From positions 1 to 41,078 of the forward strand of contig JAJZMH010000005.1 of assembly GCA_021850365.1 (NCBI GenBank): a DNA stretch of 41,078 nt. The letters run 5' to 3'. The position numbers and the translations under genes were made by a program. The notes beneath the pieces were generated by a model, which was given only the letters and a program-made list of their open reading frames with translations, did no database searches and was not told where the DNA came from. This document shows, piece after piece, positions 23,329-31,893 of the stretch; within the stretch, counting starts at the first letter, position 1; each line of letters begins with the position of its first letter. This DNA comes from a bacterium (GTDB lineage Bacteria > Patescibacteriota > Saccharimonadia > Saccharimonadales > UBA4665).

Positions 23329-26076
23329 CTAGCTACAACCCGTAGTCGATCCACACGATGTGCAAACAAAACACGATCCAGATCTTTGAGTTTGATTACC
23401 ACAATTAAAACAAAGTGGTGCAGTATTGCCCGAATTATCCACCTTTATCGCCACACTCTCGATATCATTTTTATTTTTTAAAAAGTTAGCTTCTATAGTT
23501 TTTGTTTTATTTTCTAAAGTTTCGTTCAACAAATCTAATTGATTTTGATTATCATCTAAATTTATTAAGCCGAGTTCTAATTTATCTTCGAAATCTAAAT
23601 AATCTGCACCTAATCGACGTACTATATAATCTGTTATTGAACTTGCATTTGGTATCTCAGGATCATTAGTAATCCCAAACGGAGCAAATGCAGTGCCCCT
23701 AAATGCTTTAACGTACATTTTTAGTGGAACCCCAAACTGTAACCCGTGGCTCATGCTCATTGCAAATGAATCCATCAAACCAGAAAGTGTTGAACCCTGT
23801 TTACTAACATTAATAAATATCTCTCCTGGAGTGCCATCTTCATATTCCCCAACAGTAAAATAACCCTCAAGATCAGAAATTTGAAATTTATATGTCTTTG
23901 AATTCCTAATTCTTGGTAATTTATGTCTAATAGCTCCCTTTAGAATTATTTTATCTTTAGAATCTACTTCTTCATCTGTTTTGCTTGAAGCATTATCCTT
24001 TTTAGCCATACTTAATGGTTGAGCAACTTTACAGTTATCCCTATAAATTGCTACCGCCTTAAGACCCATCTTCCAAGCATCAATATGAAGCTTTTCAATC
24101 TCTTCAACACTTACCTCTTCGGGCATGTTCACGGTTTTACTTATTGCTCCAGACAAGAAAGGTTGTACTGCGGCCATCATTTTAACATGACCCAAATAAG
24201 ATATTGGATTATCACCCATTGAACATGCAAATACATTTTCATGTTCAGTCTTTAAATCAGGGGCACCAATTATAGTTTTTTCGGTATCTATGTATTTAAT
24301 AATATTATCAACTTGTTGTGGACTATAACCTAATGCTTTCAAAGCTCTAGGGACAGTTTGATTAACAATGTTCATATATCCACCGCCAACTAATTTCTTG
24401 ACTTTAACAAGTCCTAAGTCAGGTTCTATTCCTGTAGTATCACAATCCATCATTAATGCAATTGTTCCAGTAGGTGCCAATAGACTAGCCTGGCTATTCC
24501 TTACACCGTAAAGTTCTGCTAAACCTAATGCCTCATCCCAGCTACTTAAAGCAGCATCTAGCAAATCTTCACTAACGAAACTTGCATCAATTTTTAAAAC
24601 TTCATCTCTATGCATTTTTAAGACATTTAGTGTAGATTTTTGATCTTTAATATAACCTTTAAATGGACCTACCTTTTTAGCTATTTTGGCACTCACTGAA
24701 TATGCATGCCCTGTCATTAAAGCCGTAATTACTGCAGCTTGTGCTCTTCCTTCCTCACTGTCATATGGTAAACCTTGAGCCATTAATAAGGCTCCAAGAT
24801 TAGCATATCCTATACCTAGCTCTCTAAAAGCTTTTGCATTTTTGGCAATTTTTTCGGTAGGATATTCACTATATCCTACTAATATCTCCTGAGCCGTAAA
24901 AATTATTTCTACTGTGTGTTTAAATTCATCAATTGAAAAACTAAAATCATCATTCAAATACTTTAAAAGATTTATTGATGCTAAATTACATGCAGAATTA
25001 TCTAAATGCATATATTCACTACATGGATTACTTCCATTAATCCTCCCTGCACTGGGTGTTGTATGCCATTTATTTATAGTTGTATCAAACTGCATGCCCG
25101 GATCAGCACATTCCCAAGTAGCTTCAGCAAATTGCCGAAATATATCTCGAGCCTTAACAGTTTTGATCACTTTCCCATCTTTGACCGCTTTTAGGTCCCA
25201 ATTATCATCTGACTCTACTGCTTTCATGAAGTCGTCTGTCACGCGCACTGAAATATTAGCATTTTGATATTGAACGCTAAAAGAATCCTTACCATTCAAA
25301 CTCATATCCCATCCTAAAGATTGTAAGTCTCTCGCCTTTCTTTCCTCTAGTGCTTTACTCCAGATAAATTCTTCAATATCTGGATGGTCTACATTCAATA
25401 TAACCATCTTCGCGGCTCTTCTTGTTTTACCACCACTTTTAATTGCTCCCGCAGATGCATCAGCTCCTCTCATAAAACTCAATGGTCCGCTGGCTGTACC
25501 AGCACTCTTTCCAAGACTTTCAAACGAAGAACGAATTGGACTAATATTAAGTCCAGAACCACTTCCACCCTTAAAAATCATTCCTTCTTCAACATACCAA
25601 TTAAGTATAGATGGCATTGTATCCTCAATCGATAATATAAAACATGCACTTGCTTGTTGAGATCTTCCGATTGCTCCTATATTGAACCAAACAGGAGAAT
25701 TAAATGCAGCTCGCTGAGTTGCTAAAATATATTTCAACTCTTCTTTAAAATTATCTGCTTCTTCACTATCCTCAAAATATCCTTCTTGTAATCCATGTCT
25801 GGTTATCGTATCAACGACTCGATTAATTAAATCTTTAAGAGATTTTTCCCTATCATCAGTACCTGGGGTACCGTTAAAATATTTTTGGGCAACGATGTTG
25901 ATAGCATTTTGAGACCAAAAATCTGGAAATTCAACATTTTTCTGTTCAAAAACAGGTTTTTCATTTGCTGGATTTGTAATCAATGCATCTCTTTTTGTCC
26001 ATTTTAATAAATCATATCCCTTTTTACCTTTTGTCGTAAACAATCTATTAATTTTTAAATTGATGGTTTGTTTCAT
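23329..26076 (-). CDS. nrdJ: Adenosylcobalamin-dependent (class II) ribonucleotide reductase
   Basis: A 915-residue B12-dependent enzyme making deoxyribonucleotides without oxygen or a radical-generating subunit. Redox cysteine C145 (ASACFIL), thiyl-radical C352 in NPCSE (350-354) and partner C363 (SACNLASINL) are all present, as are the substrate loop GGSGSGLN and APTGTI. The C-terminus carries a cysteine-rich tail (CFNC, CFVC, CGS) typical of long NrdJ for thiol relay or zinc. No N-terminal ATP cone is seen, so overall activity control probably rests on transcription. AAGGAG lies about 7 nt before the ATG; nrdR is 73 bp upstream on the same strand. Confidence 0.97.
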   Translation of the reverse strand: MKQTINLKINRLFTTKGKKGYDLLKWTKRDALITNPANEKPVFEQKNVEFPDFWSQNAINIVAQKYFNGTPGTDDREKSLKDLINRVVDTITRHGLQEGYFEDSEEADNFKEELKYILATQRAAFNSPVWFNIGAIGRSQQASACFILSIEDTMPSILNWYVEEGMIFKGGSGSGLNISPIRSSFESLGKSAGTASGPLSFMRGADASAGAIKSGGKTRRAAKMVILNVDHPDIEEFIWSKALEERKARDLQSLGWDMSLNGKDSFSVQYQNANISVRVTDDFMKAVESDDNWDLKAVKDGKVIKTVKARDIFRQFAEATWECADPGMQFDTTINKWHTTPSAGRINGSNPCSEYMHLDNSACNLASINLLKYLNDDFSFSIDEFKHTVEIIFTAQEILVGYSEYPTEKIAKNAKAFRELGIGYANLGALLMAQGLPYDSEEGRAQAAVITALMTGHAYSVSAKIAKKVGPFKGYIKDQKSTLNVLKMHRDEVLKIDASFVSEDLLDAALSSWDEALGLAELYGVRNSQASLLAPTGTIALMMDCDTTGIEPDLGLVKVKKLVGGGYMNIVNQTVPRALKALGYSPQQVDNIIKYIDTEKTIIGAPDLKTEHENVFACSMGDNPISYLGHVKMMAAVQPFLSGAISKTVNMPEEVSVEEIEKLHIDAWKMGLKAVAIYRDNCKVAQPLSMAKKDNASSKTDEEVDSKDKIILKGAIRHKLPRIRNSKTYKFQISDLEGYFTVGEYEDGTPGEIFINVSKQGSTLSGLMDSFAMSMSHGLQFGVPLKMYVKAFRGTAFAPFGITNDPEIPNASSITDYIVRRLGADYLDFEDKLELGLINLDDNQNQLDLLNETLENKTKTIEANFLKNKNDIESVAIKVDNSGNTAPLCFNCGNQTQRSGSCFVCTSCGSTTGCS

Positions 26077-26149
26077 TTTATCTCCTTTTTAAATATTTTA
26101 GTGGATTAGTTTTTTTTATAAGCCACCCTTTTTATCTTTAACTACTTTT

Positions 26150-26614
26150 TTAAGTATTCAATTGACGATCTTTAAATATATTTAATTCTTTTTCGAAACT
26201 CTCAATATCTTTAAATCTTCTATAAACACTTGCAAATCGTACATAGGCTACTTCATTTAATTCTGACAAAAACTTCATTACTATCTCGCCTACAGCATTA
26301 GAACTTATTTCAGATTCTCCTATATCATACAATTCCTGCTCAATTTTATTAATTAAATTATCAATCTGAATAGATGTTACAGCAGTCTTATCGCATGCCC
26401 TATAAATACCGCTGAGTAGTTTTTGTCGATTAAACAATTCCCTACTATTATCTCTTTTGATAATAATTAACTGTGGCCGTTCAATTCTTTCATAAGTAGT
26501 AAATCGATAACCACATTTATTGCACATTCGTCTTCTTCGGATCGCCTGATCATCAACAACATCACGAGATTCAATGACTTTTATGTCACTTTCATTGCAC
26601 CTGTTACACTTCAT
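26150..26614 (-). CDS. nrdR: Transcriptional repressor NrdR
   Basis: A 154-residue regulator of ribonucleotide reductase genes. The zinc ribbon uses C3, C6, C31 and C34 (MKCNRC, RRRRMCNKCGYRFTTYE), and an ATP-cone domain (about 46-136) senses ATP/dATP. The frame extends upstream to a TTG (26641), but the ATG at 26614 has GGGAG about 7 nt upstream and gives the exact family N-terminus MKCNRC, so it is chosen. It is the first gene of an nrdR-nrdJ unit with two NrdR boxes at its promoter, implying autorepression. Confidence 0.96.
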   Translation of the reverse strand: MKCNRCNESDIKVIESRDVVDDQAIRRRRMCNKCGYRFTTYERIERPQLIIIKRDNSRELFNRQKLLSGIYRACDKTAVTSIQIDNLINKIEQELYDIGESEISSNAVGEIVMKFLSELNEVAYVRFASVYRRFKDIESFEKELNIFKDRQLNT

Positions 26615-26691
26615 ATAATTCTCCCTGATTGTTACTAACAAAAAATAATTTTTATTTTAATGTTCGCTAGAGCACTTTACTTGTTATAAGA

Positions 26692-26707
26692 TTGCTACAT
26701 ATAGCGC
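26692..26707. promoter_or_regulatory. NrdR box 2 (promoter-proximal)
   Basis: A 16-bp site whose ten-base core CTACATATAG matches the NrdR-box core CwAtATaTwG at all strongly conserved positions; the flanks are degenerate. Its centre is 33 bp from box 1, about three helical turns, the arrangement usual for paired NrdR boxes. Confidence 0.7.
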
Positions 26708-26718
26708 TTAGTATGCTT

Positions 26719-26747
26719 AGAATAACACTACAAATAGTGTATTACAA
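26719..26747 (-). promoter_or_regulatory. nrdR-nrdJ promoter
   Basis: On the minus strand, TTGTAA (plus 26742-26747), a 17-bp spacer and TATTCT (plus 26719-26724). NrdR box 1 fills the spacer almost exactly, so repressor binding would block RNA polymerase. The leader to the nrdR ATG would be about 100 nt. Confidence 0.6.
26725..26740. promoter_or_regulatory. NrdR box 1
   Basis: ACACTACAAATAGTGT is a 16-bp inverted repeat (ACACTA / TAGTGT) matching the published NrdR-box consensus acaCwAtATaTwGtgt closely, including full outer arms. It lies between the -35 and -10 of the nrdR-nrdJ promoter. Confidence 0.85.
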
Positions 26748-26775
26748 CTATATTATGCTGTATTATTTAGTACGT

Positions 26776-28110
26776 TTATTTATCTAAATTATCTTTTTTT
26801 CTTCTTGCCAATCTTCTTAGAAATGAAGGTTTCTCTAAATCTTCCTCTAGACTTGACGCAGTTATCTTTTCGGCATCATCAGATTTTTGATCATTAATAG
26901 TTTCGAAAGAGTCTGATTTATTGTTAAGATCTTTATCATCTTCATCTGTTTCGTTATCCTCATCTATTGACCAAATATTCGTGGACCCTTCGTTATCAAA
27001 ATCGTGACTAGGTTTACTTTCTAAATTCATGTTAAGGTCAGAAATAGTTGTATCATTTCCAAAATCTGAATCATCACTATAACCACCGACTGCTTCATCT
27101 TCTCCTGAATGTGAATTTTCGGCTTTACTAATGTTTTTCTTATTTTTGAAATAAGAATCATCAAAACCTGTTGCAACAACGGTTACAATAACCTCACCTT
27201 CTAATTCTGGGTTGATAGTTGCTCCAAAAATAATGTTAGCTTCCTGATCAGCTGCCGAAGTTATTGTCTCAGCTGCAGTATTAATTTCGTGCATAGAAAG
27301 ATCATTTCCACCAATTATATTAAATAATATTCCTCTTGCTCCATCGATAGACACCTCCAATAGAGGGGAATCGATTGCTTGTTGGGCGGCGGAAATAGCT
27401 CTATTTTCACCACTTGCTCTACCGATACCCATCAAAGCTGTTCCAGCATTTTTCATAACAGTTTTAACATCCGCAAAATCTAAATTTATAAGTCCATGTA
27501 CTGTTATTAAATCAGAGATACCTTGTACCCCCTGACGCAAGACGTCATCAGCAACCTTAAATGCTTCTATTAAAGGAGTATCCCTCTCTATGGTCTGAAG
27601 TAACCTATCGTTCGGTATAATGATTAAAGTATCAACGTTATTTCTGAGCTTATCAATTGCTATATCTGCATTTCTTTTTCTTTTTTCTCCCTCAAAAGCA
27701 AATGGTTTAGTAGCAAATCCAACTACCAAAGCATCCTCTTCTTGAGCGATCTTAGCAACTATATGCCCTGCGCCACTTCCAGTACCGCCTCCTGCACCGA
27801 GTGTTACAAAAACCATATCAGAACCCTTAAGTGCTTCTCTAATGACTTCAGATGATTCTTCGGCTGCATGTTGACCTACGGATGGATCAGCTCCAGAACC
27901 TAAACCTCTCGTGGTATCTTTACCAATGTGAATTTTATGATTTGCCTTGGAATGATGTAATGCTTGAGCATCTGTATTAATTGCAACAAAATCTACACCA
28001 GTAACTCCTGCATCAACCATCCTATTAACTGCAGCACCTCCGGCACCTCCTACCCCAACAACTTTAATTTTTGCGAATGTTTCTATAACAGGTTCAATAA
28101 TTTGTGACAT
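26776..28110 (-). CDS. ftsZ: Cell division GTPase FtsZ
   Basis: The 444-residue tubulin homologue forms the Z-ring. The GTP-binding region includes [11 protein letters not shown] (21-31), the signature loop GGGTGSG (107-113) and the T7 loop [11 protein letters not shown] that completes the neighbour's active site. The signature loop has Ser as in tubulin where most FtsZ have Thr. An acidic, Asp/Ser-rich linker (about 325-425) leads to the conserved C-terminal peptide [14 protein letters not shown], which binds FtsA. GAGGT lies 7 nt before the ATG; ftsA is 72 bp upstream in the same unit. Confidence 0.97.
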   Translation of the reverse strand: MSQIIEPVIETFAKIKVVGVGGAGGAAVNRMVDAGVTGVDFVAINTDAQALHHSKANHKIHIGKDTTRGLGSGADPSVGQHAAEESSEVIREALKGSDMVFVTLGAGGGTGSGAGHIVAKIAQEEDALVVGFATKPFAFEGEKRKRNADIAIDKLRNNVDTLIIIPNDRLLQTIERDTPLIEAFKVADDVLRQGVQGISDLITVHGLINLDFADVKTVMKNAGTALMGIGRASGENRAISAAQQAIDSPLLEVSIDGARGILFNIIGGNDLSMHEINTAAETITSAADQEANIIFGATINPELEGEVIVTVVATGFDDSYFKNKKNISKAENSHSGEDEAVGGYSDDSDFGNDTTISDLNMNLESKPSHDFDNEGSTNIWSIDEDNETDEDDKDLNNKSDSFETINDQKSDDAEKITASSLEEDLEKPSFLRRLARRKKDNLDK

Positions 28111-28182
28111 ATTTACCTCATAATAAATGATTTATACACAAAGTATAACTTATTTATTAAAAAAATAAAATTATTATCTTAA

Positions 28183-29406
28183 TTAAGAATTACGTTTAAC
28201 TTTCTTTAAAAATGTATTCAAGAACTCTTTCGGATTCCAATTTTCTCTTATTTTTTCCATCGGTAATGCTGGTAACAACAGCATATCTAAAAGCATTAAG
28301 CCGACTACAACACTATACGATTGATCTTCGACTACATCAACTAAACCACCGACTTCCCTTAATTTTGATATTCTGCAAGCCAATTCTAATCGATCTTTAA
28401 CGTAATTTACAATACCAGGTAACTTCGATGACCCTCCAGTTAAAACAATACCTCCGGGTAATTTTTTAGCTTTTTTGATCTTATTTAATTCTTTTTGAAC
28501 GAATTCTAATAATTCATCAATTCTAGCTCCGACTATCATATCTATTTCATCGACATCAAACTTCATTTTCTTATTATTAATCTCAAGATTAATATTTTCA
28601 CTTCTTGATGCACCTAGTTTACTATGTTCTATTTTAATTTTTTCAGCAATCTCAAGATCGGTCCTGAGCCCAATAGCTAAATCATTTGTTATGTGTTGTC
28701 CACCAATCGGAATTACGGCAACATGCTGAACCTCACCATCCTCAAAAACAATAAGATTTGTTGTCCCTGCTCCAATATCCATTAATAATGTCCCTGCTTC
28801 TTTCTGATCTCTTGTTAGTAATGCTTCAGCAGCTGCTAAACTTGAAACAGTGTAATGATTTACTACTATATCGGCCTTTTCCATAACCATATTCAAGTTT
28901 TTTAAATTAGGTGTCGATGCTGTTACCATATGTGCCTCAACTTCAAATCTAATACCGTGCATACCTATTGGATCTTTGATGTTTTTTTGGCCATCTATGC
29001 TATAACTTTTAGCAAAAAATTGAATAATTTCTCTATTCTGAGGTAAATTTACTATTGTGGCGGCTTCTTCCACCCTATCTCTATCTTCTGGAATAATCTC
29101 TCTATTTGCTGAAGAAATTGCAATTACTCCATGCGAATCAATCCCCTCAACATGAGCCCCATTAACATTAATAGTAGCGCTTCTTATAGATACTCCTGCT
29201 ATTCTTTCAGCTTCTGTAATAGCCTTAATTACGGCTTCAGTGACATCATTAACATGAACTACTGATCCTCTTCTCATCCCACTATTTTTTGAGCTTCCAT
29301 ATCCAATTATCGAAGGACTATTATTCTGATTTGGATCGAACATACCTATTACGCATCTGACTGTACTTGTACCTATATCAATTCCGACAAAATGTTCTGG
29401 CTTCAT
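28183..29406 (-). CDS. ftsA: Cell division protein FtsA
   Basis: A 407-residue actin-like protein that ties FtsZ to the membrane. ATPase motifs: FVGIDIGTSTVRCVIG (6-21), TLLMDIGAGTTNLIVF (phosphate 2, about 200-215) and VLTGGSSKLPGI (adenosine). The SHS2/1C domain is present between. A basic, amphipathic C-terminus (NTFLKKVKRN) serves as the membrane tail. Promoter TTGATG-17-TATACT ends 10 nt before the ATG, leaving almost no leader. First gene of ftsA-ftsZ; the usual ftsQ and mur genes are not upstream here. Confidence 0.97.
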   Translation of the reverse strand: MKPEHFVGIDIGTSTVRCVIGMFDPNQNNSPSIIGYGSSKNSGMRRGSVVHVNDVTEAVIKAITEAERIAGVSIRSATINVNGAHVEGIDSHGVIAISSANREIIPEDRDRVEEAATIVNLPQNREIIQFFAKSYSIDGQKNIKDPIGMHGIRFEVEAHMVTASTPNLKNLNMVMEKADIVVNHYTVSSLAAAEALLTRDQKEAGTLLMDIGAGTTNLIVFEDGEVQHVAVIPIGGQHITNDLAIGLRTDLEIAEKIKIEHSKLGASRSENINLEINNKKMKFDVDEIDMIVGARIDELLEFVQKELNKIKKAKKLPGGIVLTGGSSKLPGIVNYVKDRLELACRISKLREVGGLVDVVEDQSYSVVVGLMLLDMLLLPALPMEKIRENWNPKEFLNTFLKKVKRNS

Positions 29407-29416
29407 ATATTACCTA

Positions 29417-29445
29417 AGTATACTGCTTCAGCTTTTTATCATCAA
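29417..29445 (-). promoter_or_regulatory. ftsA-ftsZ promoter
   Basis: Minus-strand TTGATG (plus 29440-29445), a 17-bp spacer and TATACT (plus 29417-29422). The predicted start is 2-4 nt before the ATG. Confidence 0.65.
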
Positions 29446-29466
29446 GTAAGCTATTCTTTATTTTAG

Positions 29467-30222
29467 TTAAATCTCAGTTATAATTTCGAATCCATTTTCG
29501 GTTATTAATACCGTATGTTCAAAATGAGCAGACAAACTTCCATCCATGGTCAAAATTGTCCAATTATCAGACGCCAACTTAACTTCACCTCTTCCAAGAG
29601 TCGTCATCGGCTCTATTGCAATTGTCATATTTTTATATAACCAAGGACCTGTATTTTTTCTTCCATAATTGGGAATATTAGGATCTTCATGAAGAAAATG
29701 GCCAACCCCATGACCAACTAAATCTCTAACAATACCATAATGATTTTTATTTAATTCTGATTCAATAGCATATCCAATATCTCCTGTTCTTACCCCTGAA
29801 TGAAGCACAGAAATACCCTTATATAGCGCAATCTCAGTGTTCTTAACTAAATTCAAAATCTTTTTGTCAATGTTATCCCCGATTACTACACTTTTAGCTG
29901 CATCAGTTATCATGCCACCATAATTTACTCCAAAATCTAAACTAACAATATCTCCATCGTGAATAATCTTATCTTTCTTTGGTATTCCGTGAACGACCTC
30001 ATCATTTATAGAAACACACAACACGTCAGGAAAATTTTGGTAACCTAAGAAAGCTGGCTTGCCTCCTAATTTTTGAAGCTCTTTTTCTGCTATTCTAGCA
30101 ATATCATTTGTGCTCATTCCTACCTTGGTTGAAATAATCAAATGATTAAGTATAGTAGCCAGCATTTTGCCGGATTCCCTAATATAATTAATCTCGGTTC
30201 TTGTTTTTGATCTAGTCTGCAT
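29467..30222 (-). CDS. map: Methionine aminopeptidase, type I
   Basis: A 251-residue dinuclear metalloenzyme removing N-terminal methionine after deformylation. Metal ligands are visible in order: D in SLDFG, D in MITDAAKS, H in LVGHGVGHFLHE, E in AIEPM and E in HFEHTVLI; substrate-binding His is in VVHGIP. The lack of an N-terminal extension marks the short bacterial type Ia. The ATG overlaps the adk end by 11 bp. Last gene of the rpsU-yqeY-adk-map unit. Confidence 0.97.
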   Translation of the reverse strand: MQTRSKTRTEINYIRESGKMLATILNHLIISTKVGMSTNDIARIAEKELQKLGGKPAFLGYQNFPDVLCVSINDEVVHGIPKKDKIIHDGDIVSLDFGVNYGGMITDAAKSVVIGDNIDKKILNLVKNTEIALYKGISVLHSGVRTGDIGYAIESELNKNHYGIVRDLVGHGVGHFLHEDPNIPNYGRKNTGPWLYKNMTIAIEPMTTLGRGEVKLASDNWTILTMDGSLSAHFEHTVLITENGFEIITEI

Positions 30223-30769
30223 TTCGACGTTCGATTTTATTTAACTCTTTTAAAATATCATTATGAACTTCATTTGGGTCATTATCTCCATTAATATCAA
30301 TTATATCGATGTTATTAGCTTTCATAAGCTTAATTATTGGCATAGTATTTAATTTAAATTGTTGAAATCTTTTTTTGATTATTTCAGGTTTATCGTCTTC
30401 TCTACCCCTTGATAATAACCTTTTAGTAACAATATTTTCTGAAGCGTGTAAAAAAAATATTCCCGTTAAATCAATTCCTTTATTTTTTATTTGTCTTATT
30501 AACCACTTTGCCTGACCAATAGTTCTGGGAAATCCATCAATAACAATTTGTTGGTTTTTGGGCAATGATTCCTTAAATACATTTTCAACTAAATCAATAA
30601 TCTGATTATCATTTAATAACTTACCCTGTAAAACATTCTCTTTGGCTTCTTCGCTCATTTTTTCACGAATTAAGTTGCCTATTGATACCCAGTAATACCC
30701 CTCTTTTTTTGTGAATAATTGTCCTTGAACGCTTTTTCCTACTCCTGATATACCTATTAAGATAATCAT
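30212..30769 (-). CDS. adk: Adenylate kinase family protein with minimal LID
   Basis: A 185-residue nucleoside monophosphate kinase. P-loop GISGVGKS (6-13), NMP-binding helix with G-N-L-I-R-E-K, and DGFPRTIGQAKWL give the adenylate kinase signature. After L-L-S-R-G-R-E-D-D the long zinc-type LID insertion is replaced by a short loop, as in short-form kinases. AMP as acceptor is likely from the DGFPRT motif and the pairing with map, although UMP/CMP use cannot be excluded. Start overlaps yqeY by 4 bp (ATGA). Confidence 0.9.
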   Translation of the reverse strand: MIILIGISGVGKSVQGQLFTKKEGYYWVSIGNLIREKMSEEAKENVLQGKLLNDNQIIDLVENVFKESLPKNQQIVIDGFPRTIGQAKWLIRQIKNKGIDLTGIFFLHASENIVTKRLLSRGREDDKPEIIKKRFQQFKLNTMPIIKLMKANNIDIIDINGDNDPNEVHNDILKELNKIERRNAD

Positions 30770-31215
30770 TTAGTAAGTTTCTCCTTAATTATTTTGGCTA
30801 TACTTGAAAGATCTGCTTGACCTAAGGTTTTTAGTTTTATGGCTTGGATAATACTTCCTAATTTAGCTATATCTTTGCCTTGTAAACTTATCTCCTTATC
30901 AATAATCTCCTCGAGTTCTTTAGAACTTAATTGTTCGGGAAGATAGCCTTCAATTATCTTTTTTTCGTATATCTCTGCATCAGCCTTTTCAGGACGATCA
31001 CCTTGAATATATAAATCTGCACTATCTTGTCTTTTTTTGGCTTCTTTAGATAAAAGTTCAATTATTATCTTGTCATCTAGAACATCTGCTCTATTATTAA
31101 GTTCAATTTTCTTATTCAAAATAGTTGCCTTAATGTTTCTTAAGGCACTAATTAGAGACTTATCCTGAGCCAACATTGCTTTTTTCAGGTCATTTTCAAT
31201 TTTTGATTCAATCAT
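30766..31215 (-). CDS. yqeY: YqeY-like protein (GatB/YqeY domain)
   Basis: A 149-residue helical protein matching YqeY: K-K-A-M-L-A-Q-D-K near the start, L-R-N-I-K-A-T-I, K-R-Q-D-S-A-D-L-Y, and E-G-Y-L-P-E-Q-L-S, with the two-domain fold related to the tRNA-binding tail of GatB. Its biochemical role is unresolved; it may act on aminoacyl-tRNA. It lies 5 bp after rpsU, a pairing seen across many bacteria, and overlaps adk. Confidence 0.93.
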   Translation of the reverse strand: MIESKIENDLKKAMLAQDKSLISALRNIKATILNKKIELNNRADVLDDKIIIELLSKEAKKRQDSADLYIQGDRPEKADAEIYEKKIIEGYLPEQLSSKELEEIIDKEISLQGKDIAKLGSIIQAIKLKTLGQADLSSIAKIIKEKLTK

Positions 31216-31220
31216 TATTT

Positions 31221-31439
31221 TTAGAAATTTTGTCCTAGTTTAATCTTATTTAGTTTAATACTACGACGTTCTTGACGAACAATAGCTCTTTTTCTCCTGT
31301 CTCTTTTAGAAATAGGCTTTTCGAAAAATTGATCTTGCTTTACTTTAGTCAAAATCCCTGATTGCTGAACCTTTCGATTAAATCTTCTTAATAAATTATC
31401 GACCGATTCTTTGTTGTCTTTTCTTGTTACTTGTATCAT
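31221..31439 (-). CDS. rpsU: 30S ribosomal protein S21
   Basis: bS21, 72 residues: MIQVTRKDNKESVDNLLRRF, then SGILTKVKQDQFFEKPISKRDRRK and a basic tail, all typical. It lies near the mRNA exit site and anti-Shine-Dalgarno region of the 30S subunit. Its leader contains a perfect 8-bp hairpin. First gene of the rpsU-yqeY-adk-map operon. Confidence 0.96.
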   Translation of the reverse strand: MIQVTRKDNKESVDNLLRRFNRKVQQSGILTKVKQDQFFEKPISKRDRRKRAIVRQERRSIKLNKIKLGQNF

Positions 31440-31447
31440 TAAATGAA

Positions 31448-31468
31448 TTTTACCTTACAGAGGTAAAA
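31448..31468 (-). promoter_or_regulatory. Hairpin upstream of rpsU
   Basis: TTTTACCT and AGGTAAAA are exact complements around a 5-nt loop, 8 nt before the rpsU start codon. The 3' arm on the minus strand contains AAGGT, the only Shine-Dalgarno-like sequence, so folding would hide it. No U-tract follows, arguing against a terminator. Confidence 0.45.
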
Positions 31469-31491
31469 AAATCAAACTAAAAATTTATTTT

Positions 31492-31779
31492 CTAATAAAT
31501 AGTCTTTTTTTGAGCAGTTTTTTGGGATTTTAATACTATACTTTGTAATTCTTTAAAGATTGGAAAATGCTTATTGGCAGAATAAACTTTTGTGTTACCC
31601 TGTTTCTCAGAAATTAAAAGTCCAACTTTTTCTAATCGCTTTAATTCCCGCTGAATATTACCAGCATCTTCTTTGATTAATTTAGCTAAACCTCGTACAT
31701 GAGTTTTAAAATCTGGATACTTTGCATAAATAACCACAATTTTTCTTCTGACCCTAGATGTAATAAATATATCTAACAT
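31492..31779 (-). CDS. Winged-helix transcriptional regulator (ArsR-like fold)
   Basis: About 95 residues. A helix-turn-helix (F-K-T-H-V-R-G-L-A-K-L-I-K then A-G-N-I-Q-R-E-L-K-R-L-E) is followed by the wing L-L-I-S-E-K-Q-G-N-T-K-V-Y, typical of one-domain winged-helix regulators. No metal-sensing cysteines are present, so the signal is unknown. The frame has an earlier ATG (31791), but the ATG at 31779 is preceded by GGAAGGAAAT and starts MLDIF like related proteins, so it is chosen. Divergent from priA. Confidence 0.82.
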   Translation of the reverse strand: MLDIFITSRVRRKIVVIYAKYPDFKTHVRGLAKLIKEDAGNIQRELKRLEKVGLLISEKQGNTKVYSANKHFPIFKELQSIVLKSQKTAQKKTIY

Positions 31780-31878
31780 ATTTCCTTCCATTGTACTTCG
31801 AACAACGTATTAATTAGTATATTTCAATAATTTTATAATTACAACGCTTTTTTGTAAATTTAAAATCCAATTAAGACA

Positions 31879-31884
31879 TATAAT
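31879..31884 (+). promoter_or_regulatory. -10 element of priA
   Basis: A perfect TATAAT ends 9 nt before the priA ATG; no Shine-Dalgarno lies between. Confidence 0.5.
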
Positions 31885-31893
31885 CTAGATATA

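Noticed and set aside
24914-25635. Overlapping plus-strand open frames inside nrdJ, some cysteine-rich
   Set aside because: They are antisense to the best-conserved part of nrdJ; the cysteines arise from reverse-strand reading of its codons.
26077-26149. Cobalamin riboswitch upstream of the B12-dependent nrdJ
   Set aside because: Only 73 bp separate nrdR and nrdJ and no B12-box sequence is seen.
26615-26641. Upstream TTG start for nrdR
   Set aside because: The internal ATG has a strong GGGAG ribosome binding site and yields the family N-terminus MKCNRC.
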